Below are positions 54,983 to 63,817 of a DNA stretch of 64,000 bases, one piece after another. Each line of letters opens with the position of its first letter. Within the stretch, counting starts at the first letter, position 1. The DNA comes from Mesosutterella multiformis (lineage in GTDB: Bacteria; Pseudomonadota; Gammaproteobacteria; Burkholderiales; Burkholderiaceae_F), in the NCBI RefSeq assembly GCF_003402575.1, contig NZ_BGZJ01000001.1, forward strand, positions 248,001-312,000, in the 5' to 3' direction. The translations under genes and the position numbers were made by a program. Under the pieces are notes generated by a model. That model did no database searches. It had not been told where the DNA came from and saw only the letters and a program-made list of their open reading frames with translations.

Positions 54983-56422
54983 TTACTCCTTTGTATGACG
55001 GTCGATGAACTGCTTCACGTTCTCCGTTTCAGGATCCATCACTTCGCAGCGCTGCGGAAGGCTGAGAAGGTCGGCGCAGGAGGCGGGGATCGCAGGCACC
55101 GTACCCGTCGCTTCGATAATCGTCTTCGAGAACTTCGCGGCCTGAGCCGTCTCGAGACACAGGCACTTTACCCCCGGAAGACGCTTCTCGCGAGCCACCT
55201 TGAGGCCGTCCGCGGTATGCGGGTCGATCATGACGCCGAGCCGCTCCCAGGTGTCGCGGATCGTGGCAAGACGGTCCGCGTGGGTGCTCTTTCCGGCGGT
55301 GAAGCCTGAGGCGAGGACGCGCTCCCAGAGTTCCCCGGTGAGACGGAATTCACCCTCCGTCGCCATCACGTGCCAGAGGCGCTTCAGCACCTCAGGGTCG
55401 CGGCCGACGATATCGAAGATGAAGCGCTCAAAATTCGACGCGCGGCTGATATCCATTGAGGGCGAGGAAGTGACGTACGTATGCGCCGCGTCTCTCGGGT
55501 GATAGACACCGGTTTCAAAGAATTCGGTGAGCACATCGTTTTCGTTCGTCGCGACGATAAGGCTCGCGATCGGGAGTCCCATCTGCTTCGCGATCCAGCC
55601 AGCGAGGACGTCGCCGAAGTTGCCGGACGGGACGGCAAACGAAATCGCCTCGCCCTTTTCGGCCGCGGCAAGCCACCCCTTGAAGTAATAGACCACCTGA
55701 GCGGCAACGCGCGCCCAGTTGATGGAGTTCACGGTGCCGATTGAATGCGCGGACTTGAACGCGTGGTCGTTCGAGACCGCCTTCACGATGTCCTGCGCCT
55801 GATCGAACGTCCCGCGGACCGCGATATTGAAGATATTGGGGTCTTCAAGCGAATACATCTGGGCGCGCTGGAAGTCACTCATGCGGCCGTAAGGCGACAG
55901 CATAAAGACGCGGATCCCTTTCCGGCCCCGCATCGCGTATTCGGCTGCGGACCCGGTGTCGCCGGACGTCGCGCCGAGAATATTGAGAGTCTTCCCTTCA
56001 CGCGCGAGGAGATGCTCGAAAAGCGCCCCGAGGTACTGCATCGCCATGTCTTTGAAAGCGAGCGTCGGGCCGTTCGAGAGTTCCAGAAGACCGATCCCGT
56101 CCTCAAGCCAGCGCACCGGCGTGATGTCCTTCGGATCATCCCCCTCACGCGCGTTGCAGTAGGTCTTCTCGGTATAGGTCGAGCGGCAGATTTCCTTCAG
56201 CGCCGCCTCATCGATCCCGCTCGCGAAAAGCCGCAGCACTTCAAAGGCGAGCTCCGCGTACGGGAGCTTCCGCCAGGATTCGAGCGTCTCGGCTGTCACC
56301 TGCGGGTAGCTTTCCGGCATGAAGAGGCCGCCGTCAGACGCGAGCCCCCGAAGCACGATTTCATCATAGGACGCCCCGGTCGATTCACCGCGGGTGGAGA
56401 GATAGCGGATATTGCTTGCCAT
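54983..56422 (-). CDS. thrC: Threonine synthase
   Basis: PLP enzyme that converts O-phosphohomoserine to threonine. The 479-residue product has the N-terminal STRGESTGASYDEIVLRGLA, the PLP-lysine motif LSNGPTLAFKDMAMQYLGAL, the Gly-rich loop LGATSGDTGSAAEYAMRG, and the SFAVPSGNFGDVLAGWIAKQ stretch of the long (class I) form. Length is normal. It follows hom by 12 bases, making the conserved hom-thrC pair, and precedes mobB by 6 bases. Confidence 0.97.
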   Translation of the reverse strand: MASNIRYLSTRGESTGASYDEIVLRGLASDGGLFMPESYPQVTAETLESWRKLPYAELAFEVLRLFASGIDEAALKEICRSTYTEKTYCNAREGDDPKDITPVRWLEDGIGLLELSNGPTLAFKDMAMQYLGALFEHLLAREGKTLNILGATSGDTGSAAEYAMRGRKGIRVFMLSPYGRMSDFQRAQMYSLEDPNIFNIAVRGTFDQAQDIVKAVSNDHAFKSAHSIGTVNSINWARVAAQVVYYFKGWLAAAEKGEAISFAVPSGNFGDVLAGWIAKQMGLPIASLIVATNENDVLTEFFETGVYHPRDAAHTYVTSSPSMDISRASNFERFIFDIVGRDPEVLKRLWHVMATEGEFRLTGELWERVLASGFTAGKSTHADRLATIRDTWERLGVMIDPHTADGLKVAREKRLPGVKCLCLETAQAAKFSKTIIEATGTVPAIPASCADLLSLPQRCEVMDPETENVKQFIDRHTKE

Positions 56423-56434
56423 GTTGTCCTCTTA

Positions 56435-57742
56435 TTAATTCAGTTCTTCTTTGCGAAGGAGAACGATCTTGCCAGTCACGCAGTCAAGCGCCTCGATCCG
56501 GCGGATCGCTTCCTGAACGGCCGCTTCCCAGGCGGTGTGCGTCATCAGGACGATCGAGGTCGATCCCTGACCCGCGACCGCTTCCTTCTGAATGAGGGAT
56601 TCGATACTGATCCCCATATCCGCGAAGACGCGGCTCACGTCGGCGAGCGTGCCGGGGCTGTCCGTCACGCCGATACGGAGGTAGTAGGAGCAGACCGTCT
56701 CGCCCATCGGGAGCACGTCGACGTTCTCAATCTTTCGCTTGTAGCCGAGCACCGGAACCTGGTGGTTGGAGGACACGCCGATCATGCGGACCACGTCCAC
56801 GATATCCGCGATCATAGCGGAGGCGGTGGGTTCTGACCCCGCGCCCGGGCCGTAGTAAAGGGTGGAGCCCACGGCGTCGCCCTTCACTTCAACGGCGTTT
56901 GTCACGCCGCCCACGTGGGCGAGGAGCCGCCGCTCAGGAACGAGCGTCGGGTGGACGCGAAGCTCAATCCCGGTCCCGCGGCGCTTCGTGATGCCGAGAA
57001 GCTTCACGCGGTAGCCAAGCTGATCCGCGAACTCGATATCCACGTTCTGCAGATCGCGGATCCCTTCGATATAGGCCTTATCAAACGAAATCGGGCCGCC
57101 GAACGCGATCGAGGAAAGGATCGAAATCTTGTGCGCTGCGTCAATGCCATCGATATCGAACGAAGGATCGGCCTCCGCGTACCCCAGCTTCTGAGCCTTG
57201 GAGAGCGCCTCAGCAAACGAAATCTTTTCCTTCCGCATGCTGGTGAGGATGAAGTTTGAGGTGCCGTTGATGATGCCGACCACCGACTGAATGCGGTTCG
57301 CGACAAGCGACTCACGCATCGCCTTGATGATCGGGATGCCGCCAGCGACCGACGCCTCAAAGGCGACGATCACGCCCTTCTTCGCCGCGGCGTCAAAGAT
57401 CTCGTCCCCGTGCTGCGCGAGAAGCGCCTTGTTCGCGGTGACGACGTGCTTCCCCGCGTCGATCGCGGCAAGAATAAAGGAGCGCGCGGGTTCGATTCCG
57501 CCCATCGCCTCGACCGCGATCGCGATCTCGGGATCCTCCACGATTTCATGCCAGTCAATGCCGAGCGACCCCACGAGCGGGACGAGGTCAGAACGGTTCT
57601 CGGGGTGACGGCACGTCACATACTTCACTTCGATCCTGGCGCCGGCTCGCGCGCTGATCTGCTCCTGATTGCGGTTAAGCACCCGGCAGACACCGCCGCC
57701 GACGGTTCCTGCGCCGGCCAGACCGATTTTCACTGAATCCAT
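56435..57742 (-). CDS. hom: Homoserine dehydrogenase
   Basis: Reduces aspartate semialdehyde to homoserine, the branch to threonine and methionine. The 435-residue product has the N-terminal nucleotide-binding loop IGLAGAGTVGGGVCRVL (about residues 6-22), VVTANKALLAQHGDEIFD, the catalytic region GYAEADPSFDIDGIDAAHKI with the acidic and Lys residues, and a C-terminal ACT domain (about 350-430) for threonine feedback. It is the single-function form, not fused to aspartate kinase. It heads a hom-thrC-mobB-moeA-moaD-moaE run. Confidence 0.97.
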   Translation of the reverse strand: MDSVKIGLAGAGTVGGGVCRVLNRNQEQISARAGARIEVKYVTCRHPENRSDLVPLVGSLGIDWHEIVEDPEIAIAVEAMGGIEPARSFILAAIDAGKHVVTANKALLAQHGDEIFDAAAKKGVIVAFEASVAGGIPIIKAMRESLVANRIQSVVGIINGTSNFILTSMRKEKISFAEALSKAQKLGYAEADPSFDIDGIDAAHKISILSSIAFGGPISFDKAYIEGIRDLQNVDIEFADQLGYRVKLLGITKRRGTGIELRVHPTLVPERRLLAHVGGVTNAVEVKGDAVGSTLYYGPGAGSEPTASAMIADIVDVVRMIGVSSNHQVPVLGYKRKIENVDVLPMGETVCSYYLRIGVTDSPGTLADVSRVFADMGISIESLIQKEAVAGQGSTSIVLMTHTAWEAAVQEAIRRIEALDCVTGKIVLLRKEELN

Positions 57743-58003
57743 GAGTTAAAGCTCCCTGCTTATTTTGAGAGTAACGCCATCCGCCCGTTATTCACCGCGA
57801 TCCGATAGGGTGACCGCGCCCGAGCGCTGCTTATTTTTTTCTGCAGCGGCAATTTGAAAATCGTACCAAATATCAAGACCTATAGAAAATCAGAGGGCGG
57901 GCTCCGGATCCCGGATATGCGATTTTTTGCGGGAGTTCACACAGCTGTCAATTCGCCGCGTTATATTGGTCAGTGATACAGACACGCAAATATGAGGAAA
58001 ACT

Positions 58004-59755
58004 ATGCCTCTGCCGGCTTCCCCGAAAGTTCCGGGCGACATGCTCGCCGACTATCAGAGTGAAAATGACCTGCCGCTGAAGACTCCGCCGAAAGCGGAAA
58101 CCCCGGCCGCAGAAAAGCAGCCGAAGAGGCGCCGCCGCGGGAAGGCCCCCGCCGAGGCGCTCGAAATGGCAGCGCCCGCCGCCGCGGTCACAGAGAAGAA
58201 ACCCGCCCGCCGTAAGAAGGCGGCCGGGAAAGCAGCCGTCCGGGCCGCCCGCAAGGCTGAAACCGCCGCGGCTCCGAAGGTTCAGCCGCCGATCACGCTG
58301 GGCACTCCTTCTGAAACGAAGCTCCCGTCGCTTCGCCGCGGCCGCGCGCTGCCGGACCCGAAGATGCCCCGTATGTTCGCGCTCGACACGAATGTGCTCC
58401 TCCACGATCCGACCTGCCTCTTCCGGTTTGAGGAGCATGACGTCTTCATTCCGCTCACCGCGCTTGAGGAACTTGACCGCCATAAGACCGGCATGAGCGA
58501 TATCGCGCGTAACGCGCGCCAGGTTTCCCGCACAATCGATCAGCTGATGGAAGCGGCCGGGAACCCCGATCTCTCAGAAGGCCTTCCGCTTTCCGCCCTC
58601 GGAAACCGCGAGGCGAAGGGAAAGCTCTACTTCCAGACCGGACGCCTGAATGTCGAACTCCCGCTCCCCTCGGATCTGAAGACCGGGTCCGGCGACAACG
58701 CGATTCTCTCTTCGGTGCTTGGCATCACCTCGGTCCTCAAGGACCACGTCGTGATCCTCGTCTCGAAAGACATCAATATGAGGATCAAGGCCGCGACGAT
58801 CGGTCTCCCCGCTGAAGACTATTTCAACGATAAGACAATCGACGACTCGGACCTCCTCTATAGCGGCAAACTCTCGCTCCCCGGGAACTTCTGGGAAACG
58901 CACGCGAAGGGGATGAAATCCTGGCAGAAGGACGGCTTCACCTGGTACCGGGTGAAGGGGCCGCTCGTTCCCCAGATGCTCGTGAACGAATTCGTGTATT
59001 CGGAAAGCGCCCAAGGGGGCTTTGAAGGCATTGTGAGCTCGGTCGACCGCGATGAAGCGGTGTTCCGGTCACTCAAGAACTACACGACCCCGAAGAATAA
59101 CGTCTGGGGCATCACCGCGAGGAACAGCGAACAGAACTTCGCGCTGAACCTCCTCATGAACCCCGAGATTGACTTCGTATCGCTCCTCGGTCAGGCCGGC
59201 ACCGGCAAAACGCTCCTCACGCTTGCCGCGGCTCTCACGCAGACGCTTGATGAACGCCGGTACTCGGAAATCATCTTCACCCGCGCGACGGTCTCGGTAG
59301 GTGAAGAGATCGGTTTCCTCCCCGGCACAGAAGAAGAGAAGATGGTGCCCTGGATGGGGGCTCTGGAAGATAACCTCGAAGTGCTGAACCACACCGATGC
59401 CTCCTCCGGCACCTGGGGGCACGACACGGCGCAGGACATCATCCGCTCCCGGATCCGCGTGAAGTCGATGAGCTTCATGCGCGGCCGCACGTTCCTCAAC
59501 CGCTTCCTCATTATCGATGAGGCGCAGAACCTGTCGCCGAAGCAGATGAAGACTCTTATCACGCGAGCCGGCCCCGGCACGAAGATCGTCTGCATGGGGA
59601 ACATCGCGCAGATCGATACGCCGTACCTCACGGAGGGGAGCTCGGGCCTCACCTACGTCGTCGATAAATTCAAGGGCTGGGCGCACGCGGGTCACATCAC
59701 GCTGCAGCGCGGTGAACGGAGCCGCCTCGCGGACTTCGCGTCCTCGGTCCTCTGA
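58004..59755 (+). CDS. PIN domain-PhoH ATPase with basic N-terminal extension
   Basis: PhoH2-type protein: an N-terminal PIN nuclease domain followed by a PhoH ATPase, related to proteins that unwind and cut RNA. The 583-residue product opens with an unusual 100-residue tail rich in Lys, Arg and Ala (KRRRRGKAP, KKPARRKKAAGKAAVRAARK). The PIN domain follows (MFALDTNVLLHDPTCLFRFE, LTALEELDRHKTGMSDIARN). The PhoH ATPase has Walker A LLGQAGTGKTLLTLAAAL (about residues 390-407) and Walker B NRFLIIDEAQNLSPKQMKTL. The ATG at 58004 has GAGGAAAACT before it; an in-frame ATG four codons upstream has no ribosome site. It stands alone between divergent hom and a strong terminator. Confidence 0.9.
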   Translation: MPLPASPKVPGDMLADYQSENDLPLKTPPKAETPAAEKQPKRRRRGKAPAEALEMAAPAAAVTEKKPARRKKAAGKAAVRAARKAETAAAPKVQPPITLGTPSETKLPSLRRGRALPDPKMPRMFALDTNVLLHDPTCLFRFEEHDVFIPLTALEELDRHKTGMSDIARNARQVSRTIDQLMEAAGNPDLSEGLPLSALGNREAKGKLYFQTGRLNVELPLPSDLKTGSGDNAILSSVLGITSVLKDHVVILVSKDINMRIKAATIGLPAEDYFNDKTIDDSDLLYSGKLSLPGNFWETHAKGMKSWQKDGFTWYRVKGPLVPQMLVNEFVYSESAQGGFEGIVSSVDRDEAVFRSLKNYTTPKNNVWGITARNSEQNFALNLLMNPEIDFVSLLGQAGTGKTLLTLAAALTQTLDERRYSEIIFTRATVSVGEEIGFLPGTEEEKMVPWMGALEDNLEVLNHTDASSGTWGHDTAQDIIRSRIRVKSMSFMRGRTFLNRFLIIDEAQNLSPKQMKTLITRAGPGTKIVCMGNIAQIDTPYLTEGSSGLTYVVDKFKGWAHAGHITLQRGERSRLADFASSVL

Positions 59756-59772
59756 CCCCCTGCTCTCACCCA

Positions 59773-59812
59773 TAAAAAATCCCGGATCCAAAAAAAGATC
59801 CGGGATTTTTTG
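59773..59812. terminator. Bidirectional terminator after phoH
   Basis: A 12-bp stem (AAATCCCGGATC at 59777-59788 with GATCCGGGATTT at 59797-59808) has an A-rich loop, As before and Ts after. It serves convergent phoH and the DUF456 gene. Confidence 0.92.
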
Positions 59813-59829
59813 TCCCTGCTGCCGTTTCG

Positions 59830-60660
59830 TTACGGCTGCGGTGCCGCGGGCTGTGCGGCAGGAGCCGCGGGAGTCGGAGCGGGCTTAGGTGACGAGGCTG
59901 CGTCCGGGTTCTTCATCTGCGACGCGGTTACCTGCGGGAAGTCATTAGACGGCGCGGGAGCGGCAGGAGCGGCGTCTGACGGTGCGGCGTCCACAGCGGG
60001 AGACGAAGCGTCGTCAGAACTCTTCGACCGCTGGCCCTGCGGCACTTCCACGATCCGGCCTCGCTCAGAAGGCTGTCCCGGGTGGCCTTCAAGGGGCGCT
60101 GCCCCATTCGGCGCCTGAGGAACCACGGCGGCAGCGGAGGCAGCCGCGCTTGAACCCCCGAAGAAACTCGTGATGCCGGAGTTCGTCACGATCGAGAAAA
60201 GGACAATACCCACCATGATGAACGCGAGCGCGATCTTCACGCCGATCCCGACTGCCATCCCTATCCAGGTGGCGAGACCCACGGTTCCCGCCTTCAGCAT
60301 GTCGCGGCCCGCCATGATTTCACCGATCACCGCTCCGATCAGCGGGAAGAAGACAATGCCCCAGATCCCGGTAACCAGCCCCACCACGGTGCCGATCACA
60401 GCGCCCCAGAGGCCGGCGCGGCTCGCGCCCGCCCGCTTCGCGCCGAGAATCTGCGCGAGGATATCGATGCCGATACCGACCGCGGCGAGCAGCGCGAGAA
60501 TCACGACCGCCGTCACCGAGATCAGCTCATAGCCGCTCGCCCAGCCGATCAGCCAGCTGCCGGCAAAAATGATCGGCAATCCCGGAATCGCGGGGATCAC
60601 GGTTCCGGCGAGACCCACAGCGATAAGGGCGAGAGCCCCGAGATACAGTAGGTATTCCAT
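59830..60660 (-). CDS. DUF456 membrane protein with Ala/Pro/Ser-rich tail
   Basis: Function unknown. The 276-residue product has five or six hydrophobic segments in the first 170 residues. They include the DUF456 hallmarks GLAGTVIPAIPGLPIIFAGS (about 17-36), GIDILAQILGAKRAGASRAG and FPLIGAVIGEIMAGRDMLKA. From about residue 172 it becomes a low-complexity tail of about 100 residues rich in Ala, Pro, Ser and Asp, ending in repeated PAAP-like units. The tail is not part of the family core and is probably disordered. It lies 12 bases after dnaB and is likely cotranscribed, which does not by itself suggest a role in replication. Confidence 0.85.
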   Translation of the reverse strand: MEYLLYLGALALIAVGLAGTVIPAIPGLPIIFAGSWLIGWASGYELISVTAVVILALLAAVGIGIDILAQILGAKRAGASRAGLWGAVIGTVVGLVTGIWGIVFFPLIGAVIGEIMAGRDMLKAGTVGLATWIGMAVGIGVKIALAFIMVGIVLFSIVTNSGITSFFGGSSAAASAAAVVPQAPNGAAPLEGHPGQPSERGRIVEVPQGQRSKSSDDASSPAVDAAPSDAAPAAPAPSNDFPQVTASQMKNPDAASSPKPAPTPAAPAAQPAAPQP

Positions 60661-60672
60661 GTCTTCCTATCC

Positions 60673-62097
60673 TTAGGCAGGTTCCTGCATGTCGTCCGGC
60701 ACATAGCCTTCAGGCACCTCTGCCCGGTTTTCGAACGACGTGTACTTCCCGTTGAACGTAAGCTTCACGGTCCCCACAGGGCCGTTACGCTGCTTGCCGA
60801 TGATCACTTCGGCGAGCGTCGGATCGGATTCCTTGTTGTAAACCCAATCGCGATAAATAAACATGATGACGTCAGCGTCCTGTTCGATAGCGCCCGACTC
60901 GCGAAGGTCGGACATCACAGGGCGCTTGTCAGGGCGGCCGTCAACCGAACGGTTGAGCTGGGAGAGCGCGATCACGGGAACGCGGAGTTCCTTTGCGAGG
61001 CTCTTCAGGCCGCGGGAAATTTCAGAAATCTCGGTTGCGCGGTTTTCTTCGCGGCGGCTGTAGCTGCCGCCCATCAGCTGCAGGTAGTCGACCACGATGA
61101 GGCCGAGCTGTCCGGTCTGCGCCATGAGGCGCCGGGCGCGGCTTCGGAGCGAGGTGACGCTGAGCGCCGGCGTGTCATCGATATAAAGCGGTGCCTTTTC
61201 CATATCGGCGACCGCGGTCGTGAACCGATCCCAGTCGCCATCCTCATCGAGGCGGCCCTTGCGGACCTTCTGCGCGTCGAGGCGCCCATGCGAGCAGATG
61301 AGTCGCATCGCGAGCTGCTCGCCGCTCATTTCCATGGAGAACACGGCAACCGGCCAGCTGTTATCGCCCGCCATCGCAACATGCTCCGCGATATTCAGCG
61401 CGAGCGCGGTCTTACCCATCGAGGGGCGGCCGGCGATGATGATGAGATCGCCAGGCTGCATGCCGGACGTCAGCTGATCGAGGTACCGATAACCGGTCGA
61501 GACGCCGGTGACATCGTTCGCTGACTTCGTGCGGTAGCGCTCCGCGACGATATCTGAGACGTTCGCCGCGAGTTTATTGAGTCTCACGAAGCCTTTGTTC
61601 CCGCGGTCCGCGCTTTCATTGATCTGGAGAACCAGTTTCTCCGCGTCATCAATGATGTCCTTCGTCTCGCGGCCTTCAGGAGCGAGAGCGGACGCGGCGA
61701 TCGTATCCGCGGCGGACACGAGCTGCCGCAGCATCGAGCAGTCGCGGACGATTTCCGCGTACGTGCGGATGTTCCCGGCGCCAAGCGAATTGCTTGTCAG
61801 CGCGTTGAGGTACGGGCGGCCGCCCGCGGCATCCGCCCGCCCCGAGCGCTCGAGCTCGTTATAGACCGTGATCACGTCCGCGGGCTCACCCCGGAGGTGC
61901 AGCGCCGCGATGGCGTCAAAAATCACGCGGTGGTCGGCCCGGTAGAAATCCTCAGCCGTAATAATGTCGGAGATCTGGTCAAACGCCTGGGTATTCAGCA
62001 TCAGACCGCCGAGAATCGTCTGTTCACTCTCGACAGAATGCGGCGGAACACGGACAGAATTCGCAGGAAGATCAGAACTGGAAAAAGGATCAGGCAT
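60673..62097 (-). CDS. dnaB: Replicative DNA helicase DnaB
   Basis: Hexameric 5'-3' helicase of the replication fork. The 474-residue product has the N-terminal DnaB domain (RVPPHSVESEQTILGGLMLN, about residues 16-35) and the RecA-like ATPase. Walker A is IIAGRPSMGKTALALNIAEH, Walker B is LGLIVVDYLQLMGG, and the motif VIALSQLNRSVDGRPDKRPV carries the arginine-finger region. I use the ATG at 62097 (MPDPFSSSD), with GGAG nine bases upstream. The frame is open to 62166 with other ATGs, but that part is unlike the family. It lies between rplI and the DUF456 gene, the usual neighbour order for Betaproteobacteria. Confidence 0.95.
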   Translation of the reverse strand: MPDPFSSSDLPANSVRVPPHSVESEQTILGGLMLNTQAFDQISDIITAEDFYRADHRVIFDAIAALHLRGEPADVITVYNELERSGRADAAGGRPYLNALTSNSLGAGNIRTYAEIVRDCSMLRQLVSAADTIAASALAPEGRETKDIIDDAEKLVLQINESADRGNKGFVRLNKLAANVSDIVAERYRTKSANDVTGVSTGYRYLDQLTSGMQPGDLIIIAGRPSMGKTALALNIAEHVAMAGDNSWPVAVFSMEMSGEQLAMRLICSHGRLDAQKVRKGRLDEDGDWDRFTTAVADMEKAPLYIDDTPALSVTSLRSRARRLMAQTGQLGLIVVDYLQLMGGSYSRREENRATEISEISRGLKSLAKELRVPVIALSQLNRSVDGRPDKRPVMSDLRESGAIEQDADVIMFIYRDWVYNKESDPTLAEVIIGKQRNGPVGTVKLTFNGKYTSFENRAEVPEGYVPDDMQEPA

Positions 62098-62215
62098 CAG
62101 ATTGCGCTCCATAGAGGCCGGAAAGGAGCAAGCGGGCCCCATGATGCAAAACGCCCTCTGAAACACTTTTCAGAAAGGCGAAAGCGGGTTAAATAATAAC
62201 AGTAAAGCAGGAAGG

Positions 62216-62253
62216 GGAAAAAAATAGGCCTCCTTTCGGAAGCCTATTTTTTT
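62216..62253 (-). terminator. Terminator of the rpsF-rplI operon
   Basis: AAAATAGGC-C-TCC pairs with GGA-A-GCCTATTTT around a short loop (62221-62250), flanked by As and Ts on both sides. It lies 54 bases after rplI and before dnaB. Confidence 0.88.
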
Positions 62254-62306
62254 CTCCGACAGAATCCCCTTGCGGAGGCTCTGTCAGGAGTCGGACGTTC
62301 CGGAGA

Positions 62307-62756
62307 TTACTCTTCGGCGACGACCTGAACCGTGATGTCAGCGGTGATGTCGGAGAGCAGAGCGATCGTGATCGGGTACTCGCCAACAGCCTTGATCATG
62401 CCGAGCGGCGTGCGGACCTGGCTCTTCTTGATCGTGAAGCCAAGCTTATCCACGGCTTCAGCGATGTCGGAGTTGGTCACGGAACCGAACAGACGGCCGT
62501 CAACACCAGCCTTGGAGGCGATGGTAACGGTGGCGCCATTCAGCTTTTCCTGGAGAGCCTGGGCATTGGCCAGACGCTCAGCCTGAGCCTTCTCAAGGTC
62601 AGCGCGACGGGTTTCGAACTCGGCGATAGCGGCCTTGGTGGCGCGCTTGGCGTGACCCTGGGGGATCAGGAAGTTGCGGCCGTAGCCGTCCTTGACCTTG
62701 ACCACATCGCCCAGATTGCCGAGGTGATGAATGTTTTCAAGCAGAATAACTTGCAT
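62307..62756 (-). CDS. rplI: 50S ribosomal protein L9
   Basis: Large-subunit protein with two globular domains joined by a long helix. The 149-residue product starts [20 protein letters not shown], has the signature [19 protein letters not shown] (about residues 24-42), the long Ala/Glu/Arg helix (about 42-75), and the C-terminal domain with [15 protein letters not shown]. Length matches E. coli L9 (149). It ends the rpsF-priB-rpsR-rplI operon. Confidence 0.98.
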   Translation of the reverse strand: MQVILLENIHHLGNLGDVVKVKDGYGRNFLIPQGHAKRATKAAIAEFETRRADLEKAQAERLANAQALQEKLNGATVTIASKAGVDGRLFGSVTNSDIAEAVDKLGFTIKKSQVRTPLGMIKAVGEYPITIALLSDITADITVQVVAEE

Positions 62757-62774
62757 GTCGATATCTCCCCGGGA

Positions 62775-63047
62775 TTACTGATTGTCGGTGTAGGGAAGGA
62801 GGGCGAGGAAGCGGGCACGCTTGATCGCGGTATCGAGCTGGCGCTGGTAGATCGCCTTCGTGCCGGTCAGACGGGCGGGCATGATCTTGCCATTTTCCTG
62901 GATGAAATCGCGCAGCGTGTCGATATCCTTGTAATCGATCTGCTCAACGTGAGCAGCGGTAAAGCGGCAGAACTTCTTCCGCTTGAAGAGGGCATTGCCC
63001 TGGGAGGGACGGCGGTTGCCGGTACGACCCTTGGAACCAAAAGCCAT
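62775..63047 (-). CDS. rpsR: 30S ribosomal protein S18
   Basis: Small-subunit protein that binds together with S6 on the platform. The 90-residue product has [20 protein letters not shown] (about residues 23-42), [20 protein letters not shown], and [20 protein letters not shown], the full S18 signature. The N-terminal 20 residues ([17 protein letters not shown]) are basic and slightly longer than in E. coli (75 residues). It lies 9 bases after priB and 18 bases before rplI. Confidence 0.98.
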   Translation of the reverse strand: MAFGSKGRTGNRRPSQGNALFKRKKFCRFTAAHVEQIDYKDIDTLRDFIQENGKIMPARLTGTKAIYQRQLDTAIKRARFLALLPYTDNQ

Positions 63048-63056
63048 TTTGAACTC

Positions 63057-63341
63057 CTAACTGAATTCCGTTATGTAAACAATGAGGCGCTGCGTGCGGC
63101 TCGAGCGAGGGGTGATGTACCCTTTGAGGGTTATCCTCGCGGGAAGCGGAAGCTGATAGAGCTTTGCCGCTACCTCTCCGTATGCGACCACCAGGGTTTC
63201 GAAATTGAGGCGGCGCATGCCGCCTGCTTCCCGGACTTCGCCTGAGTGGTGAAGAATGCCTTCAAAAACCTGCAGTCCGGACGGTGTGAATCTCGGCTCT
63301 TCGGAGCGGATGATTTCGCCGTCAAGGACCAGCTCATTCAT
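63057..63341 (-). CDS. priB: Primosomal replication protein N (PriB)
   Basis: Small OB-fold, single-stranded DNA-binding protein that helps PriA and DnaT reload DnaB at stalled forks. The 94-residue product starts MNELVLDGEIIRSEEPRFTP, typical of betaproteobacterial PriB, with the OB-fold strands GLQVFEGILHHSGEVREAGG and RLNFETLVVAYGE. It ends SRTQRLIVYITEF. Its place between rpsF and rpsR is conserved, and dnaB, whose product it helps to load, is encoded just beyond the operon. Confidence 0.93.
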   Translation of the reverse strand: MNELVLDGEIIRSEEPRFTPSGLQVFEGILHHSGEVREAGGMRRLNFETLVVAYGEVAAKLYQLPLPARITLKGYITPRSSRTQRLIVYITEFS

Positions 63342-63376
63342 GTCTGGCAGTCCTCTTTAAAGCGCCTCTAGCCGAA

Positions 63377-63817
63377 TTACTCGGCGTCCTGAACGTCGGA
63401 TTCCTCGTCTTCAGCTTCGTCGGAAGCGTCATCAGACTTGTGGGAAGCCTTGCTGTTCGCGCGAGCGGCCACGGCAGCCTTCTTGGCCTCTTCCTTCTCG
63501 ACAACCTTCATCATCGGGGAGGGAGCGGTTTCGGCGTGCTTCGTCTTCACCACGAGGTGGCGCAGAATGGCGTCGTTGAAACGGAAATTGTTTTCGATGT
63601 CGGCGAGCGTGGCGTCAGAGCACTCCACGTTCAGGAGAACATAATGAGCCTTGACCAGCTTCTGGATCGGGTAGGCGAGCTGACGACGGCCCCAATCCTC
63701 GATACGTTCAATCTTTCCACCCTGTTCGAGAACAAGGTTCTTGTAGCGTTCGATCATCGCCGGAACCTGTTCAGACTGATCAGGATGCACGATGATGCAG
63801 ATTTCGTAATGACGCAT
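63377..63817 (-). CDS. rpsF: 30S ribosomal protein S6 with acidic C-terminal tail
   Basis: Small-subunit protein that pairs with S18 on 16S rRNA. The 146-residue product starts [20 protein letters not shown] and has [20 protein letters not shown] then [20 protein letters not shown] (about residues 28-67), the S6 core. From about residue 105 it has a Lys/Ala- then Asp/Glu-rich tail ending in an acidic run; in E. coli the matching tail is extended by added glutamates (RimK). It is the first gene of the rpsF-priB-rpsR-rplI operon. Confidence 0.98.
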   Translation of the reverse strand: MRHYEICIIVHPDQSEQVPAMIERYKNLVLEQGGKIERIEDWGRRQLAYPIQKLVKAHYVLLNVECSDATLADIENNFRFNDAILRHLVVKTKHAETAPSPMMKVVEKEEAKKAAVAARANSKASHKSDDASDEAEDEESDVQDAE

